A stretch of DNA of 64,000 nt, from NCBI RefSeq assembly GCF_946480305.1, contig NZ_CAMLJQ010000001.1, positions 274,647 to 338,646 on the forward strand, given 5' to 3'. Both the position numbers and the translations under genes were made by a program. Positions 35,530-43,784 of this stretch are shown one piece after another. Numbering within the stretch: the first letter of the stretch is position 1; every line of letters starts with the position of its first letter. A model generated the notes under the pieces. The model was not told the DNA's origin and ran no database searches. It saw nothing but the letters and a program-made list of their open reading frames with translations. The stretch is from an uncultured Caldimonas sp. Its GTDB lineage: Bacteria > Pseudomonadota > Gammaproteobacteria > Burkholderiales > Burkholderiaceae.

Positions 35530-35792
35530 GGCAGCATCGATACGGTTTGAAAGGCACGTTCGGCAAACCGCATCACGTAGCGGCCCAGCCACCCGGCGGT
35601 GACGACGATCACGACCATCACCGCGATCAGGCGGATGGACTGGCCGATGCTCTGGTCCTGAACCTGCGTGACGGCCTGCAGCACGGCCACGATCAGCGCG
35701 CTGACGGTGGCCACCGCGACCACGGGCAGCGACACCCACAGCACCAGGATCAGGCCTTCGCGCGTGATGTCGAGGATGTTCAACGGTGTCAT
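35526..35792 (-). CDS. sctS: T3SS export apparatus protein SctS
   Basis: An 88-residue protein with two membrane helices and the FliQ/SctS pattern (REGLILVLWVSLPVVAVATV, then LQAVTQVQDQSI). It is one of the three gate-forming proteins SctRST. It starts seven bases after the sctV stop and overlaps sctC by four bases. Confidence 0.93.
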   Translation of the reverse strand: MTPLNILDITREGLILVLWVSLPVVAVATVSALIVAVLQAVTQVQDQSIGQSIRLIAVMVVIVVTAGWLGRYVMRFAERAFQTVSMLP

Positions 35793-35799
35793 CGCGGCC

Positions 35800-37875
35800 T
35801 CACGTCGCCTTCGGGTTGGTGACCCAACCCACCGGCTGCAGCGCGACGTCGTCGTCGATCTCCTGGTACGACAGCACGATCAGGTGCGGCGCAACAGGCT
35901 CCAGCAGGCGCTTGACGTAGCGGCGGGTGTCCGACGATGTGACCGCCACCGCCCGGCCGGTCATGGTGTCGAGGATGCGCCGCACCTGGTCGCGGATCTC
36001 CTGAGACACCGCGGGGCTGAGCAGCAGCAGGTTGCCGCGCGCCGAGCGTTCGATTGCCCCATGGATACGCTCCAGCAGGCTCGCTTCAAAGAGGATCGCG
36101 TCCAGGCGCCGATCCGTCGTGACGTAGCGGCTGGTGATGTACCGGCCGAGGTCCGTGCGCACGAGTTCGGTCAGCGCGATGTTGTCCGGCTCCTTCGGCG
36201 CCCACGTCGCCAGGCTCTCGCAGATAGCGTGGAGGTTGCGGATCGGGATGTTTTCCTGCAGCAGGCGGCGCAGCACGTCGGCCATGCGTTGCACCGGCAC
36301 GGTCCGTGACACCTCTGCAGCCAGGTCCGGTGCGTCGCGCTGCACCACGTGCAACAGGCTCTGCACCTCCTGCAGGCCGACGAACTGCTGCACATGCCGT
36401 CGCACCACCTGCTCGGCATGCCGCGCCACCAGCTCCTCGATGCTCCAGCTCTGCACCTCGGCCGCCGGCGCGGCGACCCAGACCACCCGCGGGAACGGAC
36501 CGAACGGCTCTGCCATCACCGCCCCCTCGGGAGGCGGCACCATCGCGCCAGGATCAAGCATGCGATGTCCGGGCTGTACCACGCCACCGGACACAGGCAC
36601 GTCCTGCACCAGGATCTGGTAGCCGTTCTCGGGAACGGCTGCGGAGTAGCGCACCTGCAAGCGCGGGAACACCGGGCCCAGGTCCGCCTCCAGGGTGGCC
36701 TTGGTCGAGGACAGGCGCTGGTCGAGTTCGTAGCGATCGACCACGCCCTTCAGACTTGCGGACAGGTGCACGGCCAGCGGTGCAGCCACAGCGTTGCCGA
36801 GCTCGTCGTCCTGCCCGCCGGGTTCGTCCGCGTCGCGGTGGCGTATCCACGCCGGCGTGTTCTGCTTCTGGCTCTGCCGGCGCATCACCCATCCGGTCAA
36901 CAACACCCCGCCAGCCAGCAACCCGAAGGCCCACTTCGGAAAACCCGGCACGACCAGGAAGCTGGCCATGGCCAGGCCGGCGACGATCAGAGCACGCGGA
37001 TGGGCCAGGATCTGCCGACCGATCTGGCCCGACAGCTGCGTATCGCGCCCGGAGTCCCCGCCGACGCGGGTGATCACGACACCCGCCGCAATCGAGACGA
37101 GCAGCGACGGAATCTGCGACACCATGCCGTCGCCGACCGTCAGGATCGCGTAGCGCTGCAGCGCGTTGCCGACGTTCATGTCGAGCATCAGCGTGCCGAT
37201 GGCAACACCGGCCAGGATGTTGACGATGGCGATCACGATCCCGGCAATCGCATCGCCTTTGACGAACTTCATCGCGCCGTCCATCGCGCCGTGCAGCGAG
37301 CACTCCTGCTCCAGCACGCGGCGCCTGCGCTGCGCCTCGGTGGACGAGATGACGCCGGCGCGCACGTCGGCGTCGATGCTCATCTGCTTGCCGGGCATCG
37401 CATCGAGCGCGAAACGCGCCGCCACTTCGGCGACACGCTCGGAACCCTTGGCAATCACGATGAACTGCACGATCGCGATGATGGTGAACACCACGGCGCC
37501 GACCACCAGGTTGTTGCCGACGATCAGCTTGCCGAAGGTGTCGATGATCGCGCCGGCATGTGCGTGCAGCAGGATCAGTTTGGTCGACGCGATGTTGAGT
37601 GCCAGGCGGAACAGCGTGGTGAACAACAGCAGCGACGGAAACGTAGACAGCGACAAAGCCGAGGGCACGTACATCGCGACGATCAACAGCACGATGCTCA
37701 TCGTCAGGTTGGTCGCGATCAACAGATCGAGCATGGCCGTCGGCAGCGGCAGCACGAACAGCGCGACGATGGCCACCAGCATGCCGGCCAGCAGCAAGTC
37801 GTTGTGCCGCCGTGTGACGTCGATCAGGCTGCGCATCGCGCCGCCCGTTGCGAGGGTGGGAGTGGTAACGGCCAT
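35800..37875 (-). CDS. sctV: T3SS major export apparatus protein SctV
   Basis: A FlhA/LcrD-family protein of about 691 residues. Eight predicted membrane helices occupy the N-terminal half, with the conserved FPSLLLFTTLFRLALNIAST and DAMPGKQMSIDADVRAG. The C-terminal cytoplasmic half forms the substrate-docking nonamer (QENIPIRNLHAICESLATWA). The start is uncertain: ATG 37875 is used, GTG 37914 has an AGG six bases upstream, and ATG 37836 gives the length most usual for the family. It heads the minus-strand string down to sctU and faces sctQ across a 230-bp region with CGTAG dyads. Confidence 0.93.
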   Translation of the reverse strand: MAVTTPTLATGGAMRSLIDVTRRHNDLLLAGMLVAIVALFVLPLPTAMLDLLIATNLTMSIVLLIVAMYVPSALSLSTFPSLLLFTTLFRLALNIASTKLILLHAHAGAIIDTFGKLIVGNNLVVGAVVFTIIAIVQFIVIAKGSERVAEVAARFALDAMPGKQMSIDADVRAGVISSTEAQRRRRVLEQECSLHGAMDGAMKFVKGDAIAGIVIAIVNILAGVAIGTLMLDMNVGNALQRYAILTVGDGMVSQIPSLLVSIAAGVVITRVGGDSGRDTQLSGQIGRQILAHPRALIVAGLAMASFLVVPGFPKWAFGLLAGGVLLTGWVMRRQSQKQNTPAWIRHRDADEPGGQDDELGNAVAAPLAVHLSASLKGVVDRYELDQRLSSTKATLEADLGPVFPRLQVRYSAAVPENGYQILVQDVPVSGGVVQPGHRMLDPGAMVPPPEGAVMAEPFGPFPRVVWVAAPAAEVQSWSIEELVARHAEQVVRRHVQQFVGLQEVQSLLHVVQRDAPDLAAEVSRTVPVQRMADVLRRLLQENIPIRNLHAICESLATWAPKEPDNIALTELVRTDLGRYITSRYVTTDRRLDAILFEASLLERIHGAIERSARGNLLLLSPAVSQEIRDQVRRILDTMTGRAVAVTSSDTRRYVKRLLEPVAPHLIVLSYQEIDDDVALQPVGWVTNPKAT

Positions 37876-37995
37876 GTCGTTGACTGCTGAGTGGACTGTC
37901 TCGATCGCCCGCACGGGCTGCCTGGAGCCGCCTTCGGGCCCGCATCCGGGCCCCGGTTGCGTTGCACTCTACGTTTGCGCACTGGGCGCCAGCAA

Positions 37996-38051
37996 CACCG
38001 AGTCCTCGTAGTTTTCCGCAAGGGTCGTAGTGGTTCTACGTGTCCTCGTAG
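37996..38051. promoter_or_regulatory. Paired CGTAG dyads between sctV and sctQ, sites E and F
   Basis: CACCGAG-TC-CTCGTAG (37996-38011) and CTACGTG-TC-CTCGTAG (38036-38051) lie exactly 40 bp apart, about four helical turns. An extra CGTAG at 38026-38030 lies near the midpoint, followed by CTACG at 38036, which makes a second small inverted repeat. They lie 121-176 bp before the sctV start and 55-110 bp before sctQ, suited to control both T3SS transcripts. Confidence 0.6.
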
Positions 38052-38105
38052 TTCGCGTCGCGGTCTGCATTCGATACGCTGCCGCGACGAACTCAACAAC
38101 CCTCA

Positions 38106-39197
38106 ATGCGTGAGCGAAAGGCGCAACACGTGGTGTCCAACGATGTGGTGACTGAACTGTCCCGCAGCCCGGTGCTGCCTCGACTCGATGCTGTCGCCGC
38201 TCGTGCGCTCAATCGCCTGTACGGCCGCGTGCCGCCTCTGGCGTTGTCGCTGCAAGGCACGGACTACGAACTGCACTGGTGCCTCGACGGCACGACGCCG
38301 GCCGCGCTGCACACGTACCGGTTTCGCTTCGGCACACAGACCGGCCACCTGGGGCTCGATGGACCCGCGCAGGCCATGCTGCTCGGGGAACGGCGTGCCG
38401 AACTGCTGCCCCGCGACCTGCGCTACATCCTGCTTGCCGATGCGCTCGCGCCGCTGGCCAACCGGCTGGAAGAGGCGCTGCGCCGCCGCTTCGAATGGGC
38501 TCCGCTCGATGCGGCCGAAGGCCCGGTCGCGCACGACCCGCAGCATGCCGCGCACTTCCGCCTCGCCAAGGCAGGCGATGCATGGGGCTGCGGCGGCTGG
38601 GTGCAATTCAACGAACCCGGCGCGCTGGGCGAGCTGTTGTCCGCGCTGCCTCCCACTGCCTTCGTGCACCGCCACTCGCTCGAGTGGCTGCGCGTGCCGC
38701 TGTCGTTCACCGTCGGCAGCACGGGGATACGGCTGCACGAGGTAGGCAGCATCAGCAAGGGCGACATCATCGGCATCGAGAACTGGTCGTCGTCCGGCTC
38801 GGCACTCGTCGTCACCGCGGAGCTCGGGGGCCCTGCCGGCCGCCATCTCGTCGGATGGGCCGAGGGATCGCGCATCACCCTACAGCAACTGAGAGAACCC
38901 GACATGACGCAACACACCACGGCCACCGACGCCGCCGAACAACAGGAAGGCCAGCTGCCACTCGACCGGCTGGATGCACTCGAAGTCACGCTGCGCTTCG
39001 AGGTGGGTGAGCTTTCCGTTTCGCTAGGCGAGTTGCGCGGCGTGCGCGCCGGGCACGTGTTCGAGCTGGGCCAGGAGCTGAACCGCAGTCCTGTGCGCAT
39101 CCTCGCGCACGGCAACGTGCTCGGCAAAGGCTATCTCGTCGCGGTGGGAGACCGGCTCGGCGTGCGCGTCACCGAGTTCGCGCCGAGCGCGCTGTGA
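38106..39197 (+). CDS. sctQ: T3SS cytoplasmic-platform protein SctQ
   Basis: A 363-residue FliM/FliN-related protein of the sorting platform. The N-terminal 200 residues are poorly conserved. Two surface-presentation (SpoA)-like regions follow, one at about 195-265 (LEWLRVPLSFTVGSTGIRLHEVGSI) and the C-terminal one at about 290-363 (VTLRFEVGELSVSLGELRGV, NVLGKGYLVAVGDRLGVRV). It is the first gene of the plus-strand T3SS transcript, 40 bp before sctR. An internal start that could give a separate C-terminal product lies at 38904. Confidence 0.88.
   Translation: MRERKAQHVVSNDVVTELSRSPVLPRLDAVAARALNRLYGRVPPLALSLQGTDYELHWCLDGTTPAALHTYRFRFGTQTGHLGLDGPAQAMLLGERRAELLPRDLRYILLADALAPLANRLEEALRRRFEWAPLDAAEGPVAHDPQHAAHFRLAKAGDAWGCGGWVQFNEPGALGELLSALPPTAFVHRHSLEWLRVPLSFTVGSTGIRLHEVGSISKGDIIGIENWSSSGSALVVTAELGGPAGRHLVGWAEGSRITLQQLREPDMTQHTTATDAAEQQEGQLPLDRLDALEVTLRFEVGELSVSLGELRGVRAGHVFELGQELNRSPVRILAHGNVLGKGYLVAVGDRLGVRVTEFAPSAL
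38890..38906 (+). promoter_or_regulatory. Possible internal translation start in sctQ
   Basis: An in-frame ATG at 38904 follows GAGAG with about eight bases spacing and falls between the two SpoA-like regions. It would yield a product of about 97 residues equivalent to the short SctQ-C form known from YscQ and SpaO. The dual product is an inference by analogy. Confidence 0.4.
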
Positions 39198-39237
39198 GCC
39201 GCGAGCAGCTTTTCGCACTGCAACCCGGGAGGCGGCC

Positions 39238-39891
39238 ATGAATTTGCCAGATCCAGTCACCCTGGTCGCGCTGATCCTCGCGTTCGGCGTCGCCCCCTTC
39301 GTTGCGCTGATGGTGACCAGCTACACCAAGCTCGTGATCGTGTTCGGCCTGCTGCGCACCGCGCTCGGGCTGCAACAGACGCCACCGAACATGGTGCTCA
39401 ACGGCATCGCCATCGTGCTGACCATCTACATCATGGCGCCGGTCGGCATGGCCGTCGGAGATGCGCTACGCGGCCGCCCGCTCGGCGTCGAAGGCCAGGG
39501 GTTGCAGGACCTGATGACGGTGATCGATGCAGGCAAGACCCCCGTCAAGGAGTTTCTGCAGAAGCACACACAGGAACGCGACCGCCAGTTCTTCTTGAAG
39601 TCGGCGCAGAACATCTGGCCCAAGGAGCGTGCCGACACGCTGCAGGCCGACGACTTCATGGTGCTGGTGCCCAGCTTCACGCTCAGCGAGCTGACGCGCG
39701 CATTCCAGATCGGTTTCATCATCTACCTGGTGTTCGTGGTGGTCGACCTGATCGTCGCCACCGTCCTGCTCGCGTTGGGTATGTCGATGATCGCGCCCAC
39801 CACGATCTCGCTGCCGTTCAAGCTTCTGCTGTTCGTCATGCTGGACGGCTGGACACGCCTGATCCACGGCCTGGTGCTGTCGTACAGGTAG
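39238..39891 (+). CDS. sctR: T3SS export apparatus protein SctR
   Basis: A 217-residue FliP/SctR-family protein with four membrane segments and strong family motifs (MVTSYTKLVIVFGLLRTALGLQQ split by helices, PPNMVLNGIAIVLT, VPSFTLSELTRAFQIGF, MIAPTTISLPFKLLLFVMLDGW). GGGAGG precedes the ATG. It is the second gene after sctQ and the last on the plus strand in the T3SS locus. Confidence 0.96.
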   Translation: MNLPDPVTLVALILAFGVAPFVALMVTSYTKLVIVFGLLRTALGLQQTPPNMVLNGIAIVLTIYIMAPVGMAVGDALRGRPLGVEGQGLQDLMTVIDAGKTPVKEFLQKHTQERDRQFFLKSAQNIWPKERADTLQADDFMVLVPSFTLSELTRAFQIGFIIYLVFVVVDLIVATVLLALGMSMIAPTTISLPFKLLLFVMLDGWTRLIHGLVLSYR

Positions 39892-39917
39892 TGGCGCAGG
39901 ACAGTGCCGCCGCCGAG

Positions 39918-40011
39918 GGCGGCAAGGCACGCCGGTGAGGGACGCGAAGGAGCCGGCAGCGGACGCAGGCCGGCTCTGCGGGACCGTCCGTCGCCGGCGT
40001 GCCCTGCCGTC
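39918..40011. repeat. Long imperfect inverted repeat with nested stem, between sctR and a LuxR gene
   Basis: A 27-bp arm (39918-39944) pairs with 39985-40011 in 23 of 27 positions. Inside the 40-base loop, GAGCCGG (39950-39956) pairs with CCGGCTC (39970-39976). It fills the gap between two convergent genes. A bidirectional transcription barrier, a structured RNA end, or a small repeat element of the REP/MITE kind are all possible. No T-run follows either arm. Confidence 0.55.
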
Positions 40012-40042
40012 CCGCTCCAGCCTGTGCTCTGGGCCCCGGAGC

Positions 40043-40981
40043 CTAAGAGAGCGACCGCAGCGGCCAGACCGAAGCCGCCGCAGCGGCATTGACCAGCTGG
40101 ATGCGATTGCGCACGCCGAAGTGGCGGCGGAGCTGACGCATGTGGTAGTCGATCGCGTAGGCCGACAGGCCCAGTTGCTCGGCGATGCGGCGGTCGCTGT
40201 TGCCCTTGGCCAGCAGTTCGAGGATTTCCATCTGACGCCGCGACAACGCCGCCTTCGGCGTCACCAGTGACGGTCGGATCATCGCATCGCGGCTGAGACG
40301 GTGATGCAGGCAACCGGCCAGTGCCACCGCGCCCTCGAGCACGCCGTCGTCAAGCCAGCCTGGCTGCGCATCGCTCGACAACAGCGTGAACACGCAACGC
40401 TCGTGCGTCCGGGTGGTGCCGGGCACGTCGAACGAGACGCCGCTGCCGACGCCTGCCGACGCGAGATCGTCGACGTAGGCCCTGCCCCGTTCCGAACGCA
40501 GCGGCCGGTATGCACGGAGTTCGTCGACGGTCCACACGGCGGGCAGCGCGGCAGCATGGCTCTCGTCCTGCAGGAACGGGTCCACCTCGTGGTGCCGGCG
40601 CGAGAAGTACCGCTGCAGCAGCGTGCGGTTGGCATAGCTGCACAGGAAGGCGCGCGGCTGCAGCACCTGCCGCTCGACGGTGACCGCGCCGTACACCATC
40701 CAGTCGAAGCCGAGCGCGCGCAGCGCGTGGCGTATCACCTCGCCGCGAGCCTCCGCCGTGGACGCACGCTCGAGCGCCGCCGCGAGGCTGTGGCTGCGAA
40801 AGGCACGGGCCCGAGGCTCGGGGAAGACAAGGTCGCTTTCTTCGTAAAGCAGCACGGTCTGCCGACCAGCCCAGCTTTGACCTGCGAGCTTCAACAACGG
40901 CGGCTCGGCTTCGCGCGGTTCTGCTTCCGGCGTCTCGTCCGCAGCGGTCGGCGTCAGGCGGCGATGGGCGCGTAGTTCCAA
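40043..40981 (-). CDS. LuxR-family regulator with autoinducer-binding domain, third in the window
   Basis: A 312-residue LuxR solo. The autoinducer-binding domain (about 90-240) keeps FDWMVYG, HHEVDPF and PAVWTVD, including the ligand-site Trp, Tyr, Asp-Pro and Trp. The C-terminal helix-turn-helix (LSRRQMEILELLAKGNSDRRIAEQLGLSAYAIDYHMRQLRR) closely resembles that of the LuxR protein at 1518-2462. The only plausible start is a TTG with weak upstream AAGAAG, so the first residues are uncertain. A CGTAG dyad lies about 145 bp upstream. No LuxI gene is nearby. Its place beside sctR makes it a likely regulator of the T3SS, by inference. Confidence 0.85.
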   Translation of the reverse strand: MELRAHRRLTPTAADETPEAEPREAEPPLLKLAGQSWAGRQTVLLYEESDLVFPEPRARAFRSHSLAAALERASTAEARGEVIRHALRALGFDWMVYGAVTVERQVLQPRAFLCSYANRTLLQRYFSRRHHEVDPFLQDESHAAALPAVWTVDELRAYRPLRSERGRAYVDDLASAGVGSGVSFDVPGTTRTHERCVFTLLSSDAQPGWLDDGVLEGAVALAGCLHHRLSRDAMIRPSLVTPKAALSRRQMEILELLAKGNSDRRIAEQLGLSAYAIDYHMRQLRRHFGVRNRIQLVNAAAAASVWPLRSLS

Positions 40982-41121
40982 GGCAGTCGCTTCTTTCGTG
41001 CAGCCGATGGCACACCAATCAGCCTCGAGTGGGCCGATACCCGAGAGGCGACGAGCGCGCCTCGTGGCATGCCGTGGGGTGGATGTCGAGAAACGATGCT
41101 AGGGGGCCGCGCAGAAGCCGG

Positions 41122-42411
41122 TCAACCACGAGATTCCGTAGAAGCCAGCTTGCTTCGCAGCTCCGCGGCATCCAACGGCTTCGACACAGCCGCATCGGCG
41201 CCCGCCGCGAGCGCTGCATCGCGCAATGCCGGGTGCGCGGCGACGGCCAGCACACCGAAGGCCGCGACGCGGCCATCCTGCTGGCGACCGACAAGCTCGC
41301 TGACCACGGCGACGCCCGCCCCACCGGCCGACACGTCGACGAGCAATGCGCAGGGCGCGTATCGTTCGCAGTGCGCCAGCGCCTCCTCGGCGCTGTCCGC
41401 CACCGCAACCTCGTAGCCAAGCGTATGCAGCAAGGCCGTCGCCAACGCCTGCTCGACCGGATTCGGCATGAGCAGCAGCACATGACGGCGTTGCGACAAC
41501 GACAGCGGTGTCGGCACCGTCTTGCCCGAAGGGGCCCGCGCGAGGCCCGCCACACCGCTGGTGAGTTCGAGCAGTTCACCGAGCCCGAGTGGCCATGCGC
41601 AGACGGTCACCGCCCTGTCCGCCGGCCGCTTTCTGCCGGGCAGCCCGGCGTTCAGCACCACGCAATCCGGCGGCGCGTTGCGCGCGAGTTCCTCCAGCTC
41701 GCGCAACGCGACATCGTCGTCTGCGATACGGACGATCAACGATGGCGGGGCGAACTCTCGTGGCCGTTCATGCAGATGGGCCAGCGCCTGAGCAGGCCCC
41801 TCAAAGCCGACGGTGTGCCAACCCAGGCGTTGCAGGCGACGGGCCAGCACCTCCGACTGCGCGGCGCCAGCTGCGGAGGCGAGGAGCCATGCCCTGGCGC
41901 CGCGCGCGTCCGCCCATGCACCTGCCGGCCCGAGCCATGGCAGGTCGACTTCGAGCCGCACCACGGCCCCCGACTCCGCAAAGCTGAGCACGGTGAGTTG
42001 TGCCGCGGTGTGCGGGCACTTCGACGTCATCAACTGCGCCCCACCCGCCCCGATGGTGACCGGCTGGTTCCACGGCACCCCTTCGGTGTCGCCCAGCACC
42101 GCCCACTCCCGCGGAAACTCCGACCTCGGTGTGCTCAACGCCCACTGCAAGACCAGATGGCATTCGCCGACCCGCCCGGCGAGCACCTCGGCGCCAAAGA
42201 ACACGTGCCCGCCACGGGCCAGGTGGATGGCGCGCGCCATGATTGCGAAGACCAATGCCGAGAGACGCTCCTGCGCGCCGCGAACGTTGGCGTGCAGGCC
42301 TTCATGGTCATACAGGAAGACGATGCCTCTGGTACAACATGCCTCCATCCCGCTGCGGGCCAACTGGGCAAGGAGTTCGCTGAGGTCGAATTCGTCTGCG
42401 ATGCGCGCCAT
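41122..42411 (-). CDS. Degenerate sensor protein with C-terminal receiver-like domain
   Basis: A protein of about 429 residues. The middle part looks like a worn HATPase region without a phospho-His domain. A receiver-like module follows at about 180-290, and a better one at the C-terminus (about 320-429: HVLLLMPNPVEQA, CALLVDVSAGGAG, AAGADAAVSKPLD). The latter keeps the phosphoacceptor-position Asp and the late Lys, but the acidic pair is replaced by Asn-Pro, so phosphorylation is doubtful. The start is uncertain: ATG 42411 is used, and a TTG at 42480 would overlap the upstream gene. It lies just upstream of the LuxR gene on the same strand and may modulate it through protein contacts. Confidence 0.6.
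   Translation of the reverse strand: MARIADEFDLSELLAQLARSGMEACCTRGIVFLYDHEGLHANVRGAQERLSALVFAIMARAIHLARGGHVFFGAEVLAGRVGECHLVLQWALSTPRSEFPREWAVLGDTEGVPWNQPVTIGAGGAQLMTSKCPHTAAQLTVLSFAESGAVVRLEVDLPWLGPAGAWADARGARAWLLASAAGAAQSEVLARRLQRLGWHTVGFEGPAQALAHLHERPREFAPPSLIVRIADDDVALRELEELARNAPPDCVVLNAGLPGRKRPADRAVTVCAWPLGLGELLELTSGVAGLARAPSGKTVPTPLSLSQRRHVLLLMPNPVEQALATALLHTLGYEVAVADSAEEALAHCERYAPCALLVDVSAGGAGVAVVSELVGRQQDGRVAAFGVLAVAAHPALRDAALAAGADAAVSKPLDAAELRSKLASTESRG
41126..41141. promoter_or_regulatory. CGTAG dyad, site G
   Basis: CCACGAG-AT-TCCGTAG, overlapping the last codons of the sensor-like gene and about 145 bp upstream of the LuxR start at 40981. It is the only copy inside coding sequence. 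Confidence 0.4.
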
Positions 42412-42451
42412 CTCGCACACCACCCGGCAAGCGATGTTCCCGCGGGGCAAC

Positions 42452-43108
42452 TCAGCGACCGGCCGCCTGTGCCGCTGCAATCAGTGCAATGACTTCGCCG
42501 TCCTCGAGCTGTTCGAACTGCCGGTAGTGCTGGCTCACCGCTTCGAACGACCGAGGGACCTGCAGGCACACCAACTCGTCCACTTCACCGCGCAGCGCCT
42601 CCAGGCTCGACGCCGGGGCCACGGGCACCGCAAGCACCACACGCCGGGCCCGCCGCCCGGCCAGCGCCTGCAAGGCGGCGCGCGCGGTGGCGCCGGTCGC
42701 CAGGCCGTCGTCAACCACCACGACATCACGCCCGGCGACCTCGCCCAGCTCGGCCGCGGCACCGTATGCCAGGCGCCTTCTCTCGATCTCTGCCACGGCT
42801 TTCGGCACCTGCGCCTCGACGTGCCCGGCCGACACACCGGAGGTCGCGAGCATGTGCTCATCGAGCACGAGCCTCGGAGGTGTGCCATCGACGACGGCAG
42901 CCACCGCCAGCTCAGGCTGCCAGGGCGCACCGATCTTGTGGACGAGCAACAGGCGCAGCGGTGCCGCCAGCTCGCGCGCGATCTCCGCTGCCACGGGCAC
43001 CCCACCGCGCGGCAGGGCCACGACGAGCGGATCTTGCAGGTGCAATGCTTTCACACGGGCTGCGAGTTGCTGCCCGGCTTCGGCTCGGTCTGCAAAAGGT
43101 TGGTCCAT
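42452..43108 (-). CDS. Phosphoribosyltransferase-family protein
   Basis: A 218-residue protein with the type I phosphoribosyltransferase fold. It has ALPRGGVPVAAEIARELAAPL near the start, KIGAPWQPELAVAAVVDG, and the PRPP-binding motif VVVVDDGLATGATARAAL. Members of this family are often found among stress-related genes; the nucleobase acceptor is unknown. The ATG giving MDQPFADRAEAGQQLA matches the usual family N-terminus; an upstream ATG at 43210 would add 34 residues of poor quality. Confidence 0.85.
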   Translation of the reverse strand: MDQPFADRAEAGQQLAARVKALHLQDPLVVALPRGGVPVAAEIARELAAPLRLLLVHKIGAPWQPELAVAAVVDGTPPRLVLDEHMLATSGVSAGHVEAQVPKAVAEIERRRLAYGAAAELGEVAGRDVVVVDDGLATGATARAALQALAGRRARRVVLAVPVAPASSLEALRGEVDELVCLQVPRSFEAVSQHYRQFEQLEDGEVIALIAAAQAAGR

Positions 43109-43206
43109 GGCGAGAAGCTGCGAGTATGTGGCGGCCGGAGACCATGCGCCACCGCCATCCTCACTCCGCCCGAGGGCATGCATGACATCACGTGTCGCGT
43201 GCAGAC

Positions 43207-43434
43207 TCATGCAGGTCCAACCTGCATCGGCTCCTTTCGGGCCGCAGCGCGCGTCGGCGGCAGGTAGTGGATGCGCGGCACCGTGTCCTGAAAGTCGGCG
43301 TGCCCGGCGAACGCCCTGCGTTGCAGCCTCTCGGAACCCGGTGTGCCTCGCCGGGCCACGAGGCCGGAGCGCACCGCTGCACCGGCGCGCGCGAGCAGGA
43401 GTAGGAGGACGTCACGAACGGCATCGAACTGCAT
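43207..43434 (-). CDS. Possible small hypothetical protein, 75 residues
   Basis: Starts at an ATG with AGGTGGT a few bases upstream and ends about 100 bp before the phosphoribosyltransferase gene on the same strand. The translation has a short hydrophobic Leu run near the start (DVLLLLLARAGAAV) and an Arg-rich, Pro-containing tail. There is no recognised domain. It may be spurious in this GC-rich setting. Confidence 0.25.
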   Translation of the reverse strand: MQFDAVRDVLLLLLARAGAAVRSGLVARRGTPGSERLQRRAFAGHADFQDTVPRIHYLPPTRAAARKEPMQVGPA

Positions 43435-43784
43435 GGCACCACCTGCGACAAGCTGGTTGAACACGGCGCACCGCTGCGAGCGGCGGCTGCAAGCATCACA
43501 TCTCCTCGTGCAAGTGTTCTGACATTCATCATCTCGTTGGATGGCCGCAACGGGGTACGCGGCTTGCGCCGTGTGCATTTGAAACAAGCGCAAGCGCCGA
43601 CCTCGCCGCGCGCCCGGTCGTCCCATATGCAGTGGTTTGGCAATGTCAAACCGGTCGCCCATGCCCCTGCTGGGGTCACCCTTCGCAACGGATTCACAGG
43701 GCCGTTTCGTCTATAAACGGGCAAAACTACCTGCTGAGCATGGCTCGGTTCTTGCGGAGCATGCCGCTCCCAACTGGCCCCAAG
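43435..43784. other. Intergenic stretch before the Ser/Thr kinase gene
   Basis: No supported gene. A TATAAA at 43712-43717 lies about 70 bp before the chosen kinase start and could be a -10 element, but no well-spaced -35 is evident. Confidence 0.35.

Noticed and set aside
15189..38105. PIP-box (TTCGB-N15-TTCGB) elements of the HrpX/HrpB type before T3SS genes
   Set aside because: TTCG words occur but not with the required 15-base spacing in the promoters I checked by eye.
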